DNA of 64,000 nucleotides, from the NCBI GenBank assembly GCA_002706335.1, contig PAKZ01000030.1:62001-126000 (forward strand). Direction: 5' to 3'. A model generated the notes under the pieces. That model did not search any database. It was given only the letters and a program-made list of their open reading frames with translations, and had not been told where the DNA came from. The stretch is from Ahrensia sp. (GTDB lineage: Bacteria > Pseudomonadota > Alphaproteobacteria > Rhizobiales > Rhizobiaceae). A program made the position numbers and the translations under genes. Positions 36,773-47,692 of the stretch are shown in pieces (the first letter of the stretch is position 1; each line of letters starts with the position of its first letter).

Positions 36773-37678
36773 CTAGGGATCGGCGGCGCCGGGCAGGTCC
36801 CAGGGCGGCGGGTCGAATTCGCGGCGGATGTGCTCGACGAAGGTCTTCACCTCCTGTCGCGACGCCTTGTGGCGGGGCACCCAAGCCTTGAACCAGATCG
36901 GCACGACCGGAAAGTCGGGCATCAGGGAGAGAAGCTCGCCCTTTTTCAGCGGCTCGCGTGCAAGAATTTCAGGGACAATGGCAAGGCCCAGCCCCTTTAT
37001 CGCGGCGTCTACCATGATGCGGCTGTCATTGACTGTGTAGCGCGCATGGATATCGACCGAGATCGGCCCGCTGGGGCTCGAAAACGCCCAGGTGTGCCCG
37101 ACAGGCACGAAGACCAGGCATTCATGCCCGACAATATCGGCGGGCGTTCGCGGCACCTCGCGGTTCTCCAGATACAGCGGCGAGGCGACGAGGACGCGCG
37201 GATAGGGGTTGATAGGGATCTCCGTCACGCCGCCGAAGGATTGCGGCAGCGCGCCTAGCGACACATCGAAGCCCTCCTCCAGCGGATTGACCGGCCGGTC
37301 GAGCAGCAGCAGTTCGATGGTCATGTCAGGATGCTGCACCTGGAAGCGGTTGACGGACTCACCGACGAAATAGGTCCCGATCGTGGTGGTCGCACGCACC
37401 CGCAGGGAGCCGCGAATGCCCGAGTGTTCGCGGTTGTAAAGCGCGTCCTCCATCTCGGCGACGAGTTCCTGCAAGCGCGGCTGCAGACGCTCCGCTTCAG
37501 GCGTCAGCGTAAGCGCGCGCGTGGTGCGCTGGAACAGGCGCGTGCCGATCTCGTCCTCCAGCCGGCTGACGCGCTTCGATATCACCGAGGGCGTGGTGCC
37601 GATGGCGCGCGCCGCGCTGGAAAATCCGCCCAGCCGCGCGCTGTAGAGAAATGCCTTTATGTCGATCAGCAGGGGCAT
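36773..37678 (-). CDS. LysR-family transcriptional regulator
   Basis: 301 residues. The N-terminal winged HTH is IKAFLYSARLGGFSSAARAIGTTPSVISKRVSRLEDEIGTRLF. The effector-binding periplasmic-binding-like domain follows from about residue 90 (GSLRVRATTTIGTYFVG). It is encoded just downstream of the tRNA-Sec gene and upstream of the beta-hydroxyacid dehydrogenase. It might act on that gene; a link to the selenocysteine genes is not indicated. Confidence 0.93.
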   Translation of the reverse strand: MPLLIDIKAFLYSARLGGFSSAARAIGTTPSVISKRVSRLEDEIGTRLFQRTTRALTLTPEAERLQPRLQELVAEMEDALYNREHSGIRGSLRVRATTTIGTYFVGESVNRFQVQHPDMTIELLLLDRPVNPLEEGFDVSLGALPQSFGGVTEIPINPYPRVLVASPLYLENREVPRTPADIVGHECLVFVPVGHTWAFSSPSGPISVDIHARYTVNDSRIMVDAAIKGLGLAIVPEILAREPLKKGELLSLMPDFPVVPIWFKAWVPRHKASRQEVKTFVEHIRREFDPPPWDLPGAADP

Positions 37679-37807
37679 GGCGAAACGATTATCCTCCCGG
37701 CCTGATCATCGGTCCAGCGCGTGACCTGCGCGGGATCGGCCTGCCGCGCGGTTGCGAATTGGCGGAAGAGAGTGGGTGTCGAACCCACCCAGGACCGGCT
37801 TACGGCC

Positions 37808-39807
<2,000 letters not shown>

Positions 39808-39811
<4 letters not shown>

Positions 39812-41232
39812 GAGCCGCCATCCTCGGGAATTGATGCCGGAACATTATTCAAAGTGCTGAAATTATGCAGGAAAGCGGCCTCGTCATCGAGGCAGCGCAG
39901 ATCCAGAAGCAATGCATTGTCTGCGATGCGGCCGATCACCGGCACGGGCAGACCTCGCAGCTTCACCGCCAGCCGGTCGAGCGCACCGCCACCGCCAGCC
40001 GGCTTCAGGGCCAACCCGGCGCTCGGTAGAGTTTCCACCGGCACCGCGCCCGAGCCGACCTGGCTTGCGCAATCGGCGATATCGACGGTGACATCCGGCC
40101 CGAGACTATCCGCGACCTGCGACACAAGGCGGCGGGCGCATGCCTCGATCTCGTCCTTCTTGCGCGCCAGATGGCGGCAGGTCGGCAGCTTTTCGGCCAG
40201 CTTGTCAGGATTGCAATAGAGCCTGAGCGTCGCCTCGATGGCAGCCAGGCGAATCTTGTCGACGCGCAGCGCCCGTTTCAGCGGGTTGCGATTGATCCTA
40301 TCGATAAGCGCCTTGCGGCCGACGATGAAACCGGCCTGCGGGCCGCCCAGCAGCTTGTCGCCGGAAAAAGTGACGATATCCGCACCGGCGGCCACCGCCT
40401 CGGCGACGGTCGGCTCATGCGGCAGGCCGAAACGGGCGAGATCGATGAGAGTCCCGGAACCGAGATCGTCGACCAGCGGGATGCCGCTGGAGTGGGCCAG
40501 ATCGACGAGATCTCTCGCCGGAACCTCCCTGGTGAATCCCTCGATGCGGTAGTTGGAAGTGTGGACCTTCATGATGAGGCCCGTTTCCTCATCCACCGCG
40601 TTTGCGTAGTCGCGCTTGTGGGTGCGGTTCGTCGTGCCGACCTCGACCAGCCGCGCGCCGGCACGGGTCATGATCTCAGGCATGCGGAAGGCGCCGCCTA
40701 TCTCGATCAGCTCGCCGCGCGAGACGATGGCGCCCCTGCCTTCCGCGAAGGTGTTGAGCACGAGCAGCACAGCGGCGGCATTGTTGTTGACGACGGTCGC
40801 GTCCTCCGCGCCGGTCAGTTCGCAGATCAAGTCGCGGACGAGATCGTCGCGTTCGCCGCGCCGGCCCTCTTCGACATCGAATTCGAGGGCAACCGCATTG
40901 CGCATCGCATCGGTTGCCGCCGCGATTGCTTCCTCGGCAATCAGTGCGCGGCCCAGATTGGTGTGCAGTACGGTGCCGGTCAGGTTAAAGACCGGCTTCA
41001 GGCGCGGTGCGTAGCGCTTCACCAGCGCCTTTTCGGTGTCGCGGGCAGCGGCGTCAGGTGAAACGTCGGAGTTTGCGCATTCGCGCACCTCAGCGAGGGT
41101 CTTTCGGATCGCGGCGACGGTCGCGGTATGGCCGTACTTTTGGGCGAGTTCGAGCCCGATTGGCGTACGCAGCACCTTGTCCACCGAGGGCAATCGCCGA
41201 ACTTTGCGCGCTTCCTCGTTATGACCGTGCAT
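39808..41232 (-). CDS. selA: L-seryl-tRNA(Sec) selenium transferase
   Basis: 474 residues, usual length. This PLP enzyme converts seryl-tRNA(Sec) to selenocysteinyl-tRNA(Sec) using selenophosphate. Visible features are the N-terminal tRNA-binding stretch [45 protein letters not shown], and the PLP lysine in [15 protein letters not shown]. It is followed immediately by selB (4-base overlap) and preceded by the TrxB-like gene 24 bases upstream. Confidence 0.97.
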
Positions 41233-41256
41233 CGCCCTTACGCCTTTCCGACCGGA

Positions 41257-42192
41257 TCAGCTGTTCCGCCACGTACCGGTCGCAAGATATCGGTCGATGG
41301 CAACCGCGGCGGCGGCGGCATCGCCCATGGCTCCAGCCGCGCGATGGGGCGATCCCCGGCGCACATTGCCGGCCGCGCATATGCCCTTCGCGGCGGCGCG
41401 CATTGACGCGTCGACCTCGATGCGGCCCGTTTCGTCGAGCGTAACGAGACCGGCAACCAGCGAGGTATTGGGAACAAGCCCGATGAAGACGAAAATCGCA
41501 TCCGCCTCGATGTCCTCCTCCGCACCCGATGCCACTTCCTTCAGCTTGATGTGCGAGACGCTGTCTTCGCCGAGGATTTCGGTCGGGACGGCATTATAGC
41601 GAATTTCAATCTTCGGGTTTTCCTCGATTGCCTCGCGATATTTGGCCTGCCCCGTCAGGACGTCGCCAGGCGTGACCATGATCACCTTGTCGAGATGATC
41701 GGCAAGGACCAGCGCCTCCTGCATGGCGGAATCGCCGCCACCGGCAACGACCGCCGTTTTGCCACGCAGAAGTGGCGCATCGCAGCTCGCACATTCGCTG
41801 ACGCCCTTGCCCTCGAAGCGGTCCTCGCCGGGAATACCGAGCTTCGCCATGGACGTGCCGGTTGCGATGATCAGACTGCGCGCGAGGACATCGCCCTCTT
41901 CGCTCGTCCCCCGCCACTTGTCGCCATCCGCTACGATAGCGGTCGCGGGCGAGTCCATGAACGTGGCGCCGACTTCCTCGGCCTGTTCCTGCGTGATCGG
42001 GCAGAGATCGTAACCCGGCACGCCCTCCGCATGGCCCGGCACGCCGTCGATCTTCTCGATCTTGATCAGTTCGCCGCCCGGCACGCCGTCCGTCATCACC
42101 AACGTGCTGTGGCCCAGACGCCCCACCGTCAGGGCCGCGCTCAGTCCCGCCAATCCGGCTCCGATGATGGCGACGTCGACTTCCTGGCTCAT
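41257..42192 (-). CDS. Thioredoxin-reductase-like NAD(P)H flavoprotein
   Basis: 311 residues, the size of bacterial low-molecular-weight thioredoxin reductase. The FAD-binding loop is VAIIGAGLAGLSAA. A redox CxxC, SECASCDAPLL, is followed by the NADPH-binding AVVAGGGDSAMQEA and the C-terminal FAD motif AAGNVRRGSPHRAAGAMG. The N-terminal FAD region (TDGVPGGELIKIEKIDGVPG) departs from TrxB by using charged and small residues, so it may serve a partner other than thioredoxin. It lies between selD and selA in one operon. I infer that it reduces the neighbouring U-S-T-C selenoprotein or feeds selenium reduction. Confidence 0.9.
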   Translation of the reverse strand: MSQEVDVAIIGAGLAGLSAALTVGRLGHSTLVMTDGVPGGELIKIEKIDGVPGHAEGVPGYDLCPITQEQAEEVGATFMDSPATAIVADGDKWRGTSEEGDVLARSLIIATGTSMAKLGIPGEDRFEGKGVSECASCDAPLLRGKTAVVAGGGDSAMQEALVLADHLDKVIMVTPGDVLTGQAKYREAIEENPKIEIRYNAVPTEILGEDSVSHIKLKEVASGAEEDIEADAIFVFIGLVPNTSLVAGLVTLDETGRIEVDASMRAAAKGICAAGNVRRGSPHRAAGAMGDAAAAAVAIDRYLATGTWRNS

Positions 42193-42210
42193 GGTCTGTG
42201 TCTCGTTTTC

Positions 42211-43275
42211 CTATTCGATGACAATTGCGGGCGCGCCCTCCTCGGCGTACCCGATGATGGCGGCGGCCGGGTAGCCGGCCGCAATGATGTCCGCCAGCAC
42301 GGCCTCGGCTCGGTCCGGCGCGACGGCGACCAGCAGGCCGCCCGAGGTCTGCGGATCGGCGAGAAGAAGCCGTCGCCAGTCCGGGAAGCCATCCGTCAGC
42401 ACGACCTCATCGCCGTAGCTAGCCCAGTTTCGGTGCGACGCGCCGGTGATGTATCCGCCCTCGGCGAATGCAGCCGCCCGGGAGAGCAGCGGCACGGCAT
42501 CAGCGGCCACCCGCAACCGCAGGCCCGAGCCGCGCGCCATTTCGAGCCCGTGGCCGAGAATGCCGAAACCGGTGACGTCGGTGATCGCGTGAACGCTCTC
42601 GTCCTTTGCCAGATCCATGCCGACCCTGTTCAGCAAGGTTGTCGTGGCGATCAGTTCGTCATAGGCGGTGTCATCCAGATCGCCCTTCTTGAAGGCGGAG
42701 GAATAGACGCCGACGCCGATGCCCTTGGTGAGGATCAAGGCGTCGCCAGGCTTCGCGCCGGAGTTGCGGCGCAGATTAGCGGTTGGGCAAATGCCAATGA
42801 CCGCAAGTCCGTAGATCGGCTCCGGCGCGTCGATGGAGTGGCCTCCGGCAACGGGAATGCCAGCCTCGGAGCAGATCGACGCGCCCCCATTCAGGATGGC
42901 GCGCACCATCTCCGGTGCGATCTTGTCGACCGGCATGCCGAGCACCGCGAGCGCCATGATCGGCCGGCCGCCCATCGCATAGACATCGGATATCGCGTTG
43001 GTGGCGGCGATACGGCCGAAATCTCGCGGATCGTCAACGACCGGCATGAAGAAATCGGTCGTCGCTATGACGCAGGTTTCACCGTCGATCCGGTAGGCGG
43101 CGGCATCGTCACCGGTTTCGGTCCCGACCAGCAGGTCCGGAAAACCGCTCATCGCCGGCTGGTCGGCCAGGAGATCTCGCAGGACCGCCGGAGAAAGCTT
43201 GCATCCGCAGCCACCGCCATGGGCGAGACTGGTCAGGCGAAAGGGTTCGGGGTCAACGCGCTGCATGTCGCCCAT
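42211..43275 (-). CDS. selD: Selenide, water dikinase (selenophosphate synthase)
   Basis: 354 residues from ATG 43275, with GGGGGCAG upstream; a GTG at 43281 is possible. It makes selenophosphate from selenide and ATP. The active-site stretch near the N-terminus is [13 protein letters not shown], with Cys rather than Sec at the catalytic position, followed by DDAAAYRI. Later landmarks are [42 protein letters not shown] and [13 protein letters not shown]. It leads the selD-trxB-selA-selB-selC cluster. Confidence 0.97.
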   Translation of the reverse strand: MGDMQRVDPEPFRLTSLAHGGGCGCKLSPAVLRDLLADQPAMSGFPDLLVGTETGDDAAAYRIDGETCVIATTDFFMPVVDDPRDFGRIAATNAISDVYAMGGRPIMALAVLGMPVDKIAPEMVRAILNGGASICSEAGIPVAGGHSIDAPEPIYGLAVIGICPTANLRRNSGAKPGDALILTKGIGVGVYSSAFKKGDLDDTAYDELIATTTLLNRVGMDLAKDESVHAITDVTGFGILGHGLEMARGSGLRLRVAADAVPLLSRAAAFAEGGYITGASHRNWASYGDEVVLTDGFPDWRRLLLADPQTSGGLLVAVAPDRAEAVLADIIAAGYPAAAIIGYAEEGAPAIVIE

Positions 43276-43483
43276 GGTCACTGCCCCCGGACGATTTCAG
43301 TCGAATCGCGAGAGATCTTTTCTGCGCTGACCATGCCTGTTTCCTCCCGGGCCTGCGTTCCCGGACCAGAATGCACATGAATCCGCGCGGCACTATTCGT
43401 GCCGTCAGAAAAATTGGCTTCGCGATTCACGAAAGCCGCACAAGCGGCACGCGGCAATCATGTTCCAAATCGCGAAAAATGAC

Positions 43484-45151
43484 TTATCGCCAATCGTCCA
43501 CCGACACGATCGGTTCCTTGCCCTTGGTCATCGTGCCGACGCCAAGTCCGCGGAACCGGCCGCTGATCATCTTGAAGGCGCCCTGGGTCTCGCCACCCAT
43601 GACGACGATGTTGATGTCGGCCGGCGCGAACATCGAGATCATCTCGTCCGGTGCGGCCTTCCAGCGGCTGGCGAAAGGTTCGATGCCGGCGACCGCCTTT
43701 GGTTTGAGAAGCGTCGTCACCCACTGGTCGTCCCAATAGAGCCTGGCGGGCATCCGGGCGTTTTCGGCGCACCACTCGATCAGGCTCTGCTTGGAAAAGC
43801 CCATGTCGTTGAAGGCGCGGGCAACGATCGGGTCCATCACGATCAGCGGCGGGCTGTAGTGGTCCGTCGCCGTCAGGCAGCGGATGAACTTTTCTTTCCA
43901 GGACTCGCGCGGACCGAAGCCGGACTGGGTGTACCAGCCGCCGAAGAAGACGCTGACTGTGGAGTCCGTCGGCTTGAAGCCGTTGTCGACATGGAAGGGC
44001 GCCCAGGGGCTAGCCTCCTCGTTCTCGGCGAAACAGGCGGTATAGTTCCAGATCGAACCGACGGAGCCCATATAGGTATCGCCCGGCACCGAGCCGCCCT
44101 GCACGTTCTGCGAAGTGAGGCAGTAGGCGCGGCCGATCGTGGCGTTGGCGTGATTATACGGGCCCATCGCGCCGATGCCGCTGTTCATGCCGATCTCGTC
44201 GCGGATCGGCCCGTTGACGATGGAGAGCGCCGCCCAACTGGTCGTGCTCGACGAGCGGGCGGAGACGCCGCTTGCAGCCAGCGCCAGGATCACCGGCAGA
44301 TATTCCGGCCGCGCACCGGCCATGACCGCATTGACGGCGACCTTCTCGACATCGAAGGCCCAGGCTTCGCGGAAGGCCGTCGGGCGCATCTGCCCGACCA
44401 TCTTGTCGGGCGCTTGGGACGTGCCCTTGAGCATCGCCTCGACGCGCTGTTCCGTTGGCAGGTAAATCGGCAGCTTGTCGGTCCAGTGGTTCTCGAGGAA
44501 CAGCTGGTGCAGGTTCTCTTCGGTATCCGGCTCCAGAAAACGCGGACGTTCGCGCTCGAAGGTAGCGCCTTTCAGGTCCTCATCGTTCAGCGGCTGTGTC
44601 AGCCCCTCGATGACGCCCTGCATGAAGGGGCGCTTTTCGATGGGGTCCATGCCCTCGATATAGTCGCGCAATTCGGATGCCGTGCGTCCGACCACCGGCT
44701 GCGGCACATAGCAATTGCGCAGCGTCGGCATGCCACCGGTTCGCGCGGTCGCTTTGGCAAGGCGGGCGAAGGCATGGGTCGAGACCGGGATCGTGGGGAT
44801 CCCCGCTTCTTCCAGTGCTAATGCGAAGCCCACGACCGTGGGACAGCAGGTGCTTCAGAGGCCGACGCCCATGATGGCGGCGTCTCCGTCCGCCACCACC
44901 CTGGCCCGCATCTCGGGGTCGTCCTGCCAGCTTTCCCGGGGCTTGATAATCCGGGTCTCGACAGACGGCATGTTGTCGGCGAACCACTTGCGCAGTTCCT
45001 CCATGAACACGTCGGCATTATCGAACAGCGCATCGATCAGATAAACGACCTTGCCGTCCAGCGACATCGGCCGATTGGCGAGACGTTTGCCGACCACTTT
45101 CGGCGGGAAACCCCGCGGATCGAGCACCCTGATCTTGTCTGCCATCTCCAT
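43484..45151 (-). CDS. Selenoprotein of the UGSC-like family, UGA at 44857-44855 read as Sec
   Basis: One 555-residue protein read through an in-frame UGA. Codon 99 is TGA, giving GVGL-U-STCCPTVVGF, a Sec-x-x-Cys redox pair (Sec99, Cys102). The N-terminal module (KVVYLIDALFDNADVFMEELRKWF, then the U motif, then LEEAGIPTIPVST) matches the UGSC/GrdB-like pattern I know, where a Cys or Sec sits at this spot. The ~440-residue C-terminal part is not recognised beyond that family. Start ATG 45151 is chosen for its AAGG at 6-base spacing; ATG 45145 is close by. A SECIS-like hairpin follows the UGA, and selD, selA, selB and selC lie directly downstream. No ribosome-binding site precedes the GTG at 44833, which argues against two separate genes. 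Confidence 0.87.
44824..44857 (-). ncRNA. Bacterial SECIS hairpin after the selenoprotein UGA
   Basis: On the mRNA, 12 bases after the UGA, CCCAC / GUGGG forms a perfect 5-bp stem with apical loop GGUC, containing the G-G-U that bacterial SelB recognises. The UGA itself can join an outer stem, UGAAG with CUUCG (44828-44824), leaving an internal bulge. Loop distance (about 17 bases from UGA) is within the bacterial range. Confidence 0.8.
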
Positions 45152-45161
45152 CCCCAGCCTT

Positions 45162-45192
45162 ATTATACGGTAAAGGCCGGCCATAATCTCAA
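45162..45192 (-). promoter_or_regulatory. Candidate promoter of the selenoprotein gene
   Basis: A consensus TATAAT (45167-45162) lies 10 bases before ATG 45151 on the minus strand, with TTGAGA (45192-45187) 19 bases upstream. If used, the transcript leader would be only a few bases, close to leaderless. Confidence 0.4.
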
Positions 45193-45203
45193 GGATAGCC
45201 CGC

Positions 45204-45274
45204 CGCTTTGATTGTAAAACTGGCTCAAAGCGTCGTGCCTGTCAACTTGAGCGAAACGGCATCAAGCCCTTGAT
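45204..45274. promoter_or_regulatory. Cluster of inverted repeats (TTGA/TCAA) upstream of selenoprotein promoter
   Basis: CGCTTTGA (45204-45211) and TCAAAGCG (45225-45232) form a perfect 8-bp inverted repeat with 13-base spacing. TCAACTTGA (45242-45250) and ATCAAG-CC-CTTGAT (45261-45274) follow. All share TCAA/TTGA half-sites and sit just upstream of the -35-like TTGAGA. They look like a regulator binding region; which regulator is unknown, though the nearby LysR is a candidate. Confidence 0.55.
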
Positions 45275-45360
45275 TTCACGTTGTTTTCGTATATCGCGAA
45301 AGCACTTGTTCCGGATTGAGCGGCGAGCGCAGGGATGCCCCCCCGCCCGCCGATGCGCAA

Positions 45361-46641
45361 TCAGACCTTGTCCAATTCCCTGGCCTTGTCGCCGCCTGCG
45401 ACCGAGTATTTCATTGGCACCTTGCGGGTGGCGAAAAACTCGTCGAGCGTCTCGCCGCGGAAGGCGGCATAGACTTCCGGGTTCGAAACGCCAATCACGG
45501 CGGCCAGCTTTTCAAGCATGAAGAAGCTCACGCCGCGTCGGATCATCTCGATCCATTTGCGGTTTACGATCAGATCGATTTCTTCCTCCGTCAGGCCACG
45601 CTCGGCAGCCAACGTATCGAAGTCCTGGACGAAACGCTCACGGTGTTCAGGAATGATGAGGTCGTGAAGGAAGGAATTCAGCCGGAAATTCTCGTGGCTG
45701 CGCGCATGGGTGAAGGGATATGTGCCCCGCAACGTTTCCGCACCGGCGAGATGGTAGCCCATATGCTCGCGATAGGCGTCGATCTCCGCTTTATCGGGCT
45801 CGCCGCCGAGATCCTCGAAAACGAGCGTTGCAATATTGGTCACCGACGGAGCGTAGGTCTGTTTGTGGACGAGCCGCACATCGTCGGACAGCGCGCCGCG
45901 CATGATTAGCCACATGATGCCCTCAGCGCCTTCCATGCCGCCATTGACGACGTATTCGGCCAGCCGCATGTCGACAAGCTTTTGTGGTTCCTTCTCCAGC
46001 AGTTCGAGGAACTCGTTGTCCCATTCCTCATTGATGAAGCCGGCGCGTTCGCCATGGACCTGGTGGCTCAGGCCGCCGGTCGCCATGATCGCGACGTTCA
46101 GATCCTCCGGGTAGCTTTCGATTGCCTTGCGCAGCGACTTGCCGAGTTTCCACATCCGCTTCGGCGTCGGGATCGGCAATTGCAGCAGGCCGCATTGCAA
46201 TGGCACGACCTTGCCCGGCCACGGGCCATCCTCATCGGCCAGCATCGAAAGTGGCGACAGCAGGCCATGGTCAACCGGCTTGCCCTGAAAGAAGGACATG
46301 TCGAACTCGTCCGCAGTCAGCGCCATCGCGATATGTTGGGACAGGCCCAGATGCCCTTTCGCCGGCGGCACGTCGCGCGGCCCGCCGCCCTCATCGGCCG
46401 GATAATAGGTGTCGTCGATCCCCATAGAGAAGAATGGGTAGTGATCGAAAAAGAAGGATGTGACGTGGTCGTTGTAGACCAGAAACAGGACGTCGATCTT
46501 CTTTTTGTGAACCCAGTCGCGCACGACGTCGAAGCCGTCGAAGATCGGTTTCCAGCCCGGATCGTTTTCCTTGTGGGTGTCCTTGGCGTAGCCGATGGTG
46601 GGTGTGTGCGAGGCGCCGATGCCTCCGATGATCCGTGCCAT
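45361..46641 (-). CDS. Fused LigB/LigA-type extradiol dioxygenase (gallate or protocatechuate 4,5-type)
   Basis: 426 residues from ATG 46641, with GAGGAGACAGG upstream. Residues ~1-290 are a class III (LigB) extradiol dioxygenase: GGIGASHTPTIG with the iron-binding His, VLFLVYNDHVTSFFFDHYPFF with His ligands, then GGGPRDVPPAKGHLG and MATGGLSHQVHGERAG. Residues ~340-426 match the small LigA-like helical domain (GLTEEEIDLIVNRKWIEMIRRGVSFFMLEKLAAV). This order and length fit gallate dioxygenases (DesB/GalA). It should open a catechol-type ring next to hydroxyls, using Fe(II) and O2. It is on the same strand as the selenoprotein, 209 bases upstream, and divergent from a LysR gene. Confidence 0.9.
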   Translation of the reverse strand: MARIIGGIGASHTPTIGYAKDTHKENDPGWKPIFDGFDVVRDWVHKKKIDVLFLVYNDHVTSFFFDHYPFFSMGIDDTYYPADEGGGPRDVPPAKGHLGLSQHIAMALTADEFDMSFFQGKPVDHGLLSPLSMLADEDGPWPGKVVPLQCGLLQLPIPTPKRMWKLGKSLRKAIESYPEDLNVAIMATGGLSHQVHGERAGFINEEWDNEFLELLEKEPQKLVDMRLAEYVVNGGMEGAEGIMWLIMRGALSDDVRLVHKQTYAPSVTNIATLVFEDLGGEPDKAEIDAYREHMGYHLAGAETLRGTYPFTHARSHENFRLNSFLHDLIIPEHRERFVQDFDTLAAERGLTEEEIDLIVNRKWIEMIRRGVSFFMLEKLAAVIGVSNPEVYAAFRGETLDEFFATRKVPMKYSVAGGDKARELDKV

Positions 46642-46748
46642 GTGCCTGTCTCCTCTGCATTGGCGGCGGTCGAGCGCCCTCGCGCATCCCGCATGGGCAC
46701 AATTTACGCCTGCTGAAAAGTTGGACAATTTACTGTTTCTGGATCTAT

Positions 46749-46766
46749 CGTTCACAATTCTGAACG
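46749..46766. promoter_or_regulatory. Inverted repeat in dioxygenase-lysR divergent region, likely LysR site
   Basis: CGTTCA-caattc-TGAACG, a perfect 6-bp inverted repeat containing a T-N11-A core as in LysR boxes. It lies 14 bases before the LysR start and about 110 bases from the dioxygenase start. Confidence 0.6.
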
Positions 46767-46780
46767 AACGGGAGATACGG

Positions 46781-47677
46781 ATGCGGTGGACTATTGATGA
46801 CGTGCCGGTCTTCCTGGCCGTGGTAGACCAGAAAGGCGTAACCGCTGCCGCGCGAACGCTCGGCATGCCGAAATCGACCGTATCGAAAGCGCTTGGCCGG
46901 CTGGAGGAAGCGCTCGGCCTGCGCCTGATCGAGCGCAATTCGCGTAATCTGCGCATCACCAGCGAGGGTGAGACCTTTTATCGCCAGGCAGTTCTGATCA
47001 TGGAACAGGTGCGCGAAGCGGACGCGGCGATGGCCGGTCTGAATGCGGTGCCGGCTGGCCGGCTCGTCGCGGCGCTGCCGCCGGCGCTCTGCCAGGAACT
47101 GGTTGCGCCCAATCTCGCTTCGTTTCGGACCCGCTATCCGTCAGTCGAACTCGACCTCATTGTTACCAGCCATGGTGTAGATTTGTTGCGCGACCAGGTC
47201 GACATCGCCGTCGTTGTCGGTCCGCAGGCGGATTCCGACCTGATCTCGCGTACACTCTATTCCGGTCCGCTAATCTGGGTTGCCAGCCCGGGCTATCTTG
47301 CCGCCAATCCGCTCGGCAACGACACGGACGATCTTCTGGCCCATATCCGGATTTGCGAGAAACGTTACGGCCTCGCCCGCTTGCCCGTCCGCGTCGATGG
47401 CGAGCCGGCTTATATGGACCTCGCCCGCCGGATCACGCATGTGAACGATCCAATCTCGGTGCGCGCTGCGGTCCTCGGCGGTTTCGGGATAACTTTGTTG
47501 CCGGAGCTCTATTGCCGCGGGCAGTTGCGTCGCGGCGAACTCACCCGGGTCGCAGAACACATCACCCTGGATCTCTCCGCATCGGTGCTATCCGTGGTCT
47601 ATCCCGGCCGGCGGCTGATGTCGCCAAAGACACGCGCCTTTCTCGACTTCCTGGATGAGGTCGTGGCCAAACGCTAA
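46781..47677 (+). CDS. LysR-family transcriptional regulator of the dioxygenase locus
   Basis: 298 residues from ATG 46781, with CGGGAGATACGG directly upstream; longer in-frame starts further upstream lack such a site and would swallow the operator. The HTH is FLAVVDQKGVTAAARTLGMPKSTVSKALGRLEEALGLRL. The effector-binding domain follows (RLVAALPPALCQELVAPNL to VVYPGRRLMSPKTRAFLDFL). It is divergent from the extradiol dioxygenase, with an inverted repeat between them, so aromatic-compound-responsive control is likely. Whether it also governs the selenoprotein gene is open. Confidence 0.93.
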   Translation: MRWTIDDVPVFLAVVDQKGVTAAARTLGMPKSTVSKALGRLEEALGLRLIERNSRNLRITSEGETFYRQAVLIMEQVREADAAMAGLNAVPAGRLVAALPPALCQELVAPNLASFRTRYPSVELDLIVTSHGVDLLRDQVDIAVVVGPQADSDLISRTLYSGPLIWVASPGYLAANPLGNDTDDLLAHIRICEKRYGLARLPVRVDGEPAYMDLARRITHVNDPISVRAAVLGGFGITLLPELYCRGQLRRGELTRVAEHITLDLSASVLSVVYPGRRLMSPKTRAFLDFLDEVVAKR

Positions 47678-47692
47678 ACTCGGCGGACCTTC

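Noticed and set aside
42211-43275. selD itself as a selenoprotein
   Set aside because: The catalytic position in GGGCGCK is coded by ordinary Cys codons and no in-frame UGA occurs.
41551-43380. 609-codon plus-strand open frame antisense to the TrxB-like and selD genes
   Set aside because: Covers two recognised enzymes on the opposite strand, with no motif or start signal of its own.
44833-44857. Interpretation of the 43484-45151 region as two genes or a nonsense-mutated pseudogene
   Set aside because: Both halves stay in one frame, codon use is even across the junction, the motif U-S-T-C fits a known redox site, a SECIS-like hairpin follows, and the whole selenocysteine machinery is adjacent. 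The GTG at 44833 has no ribosome-binding site.
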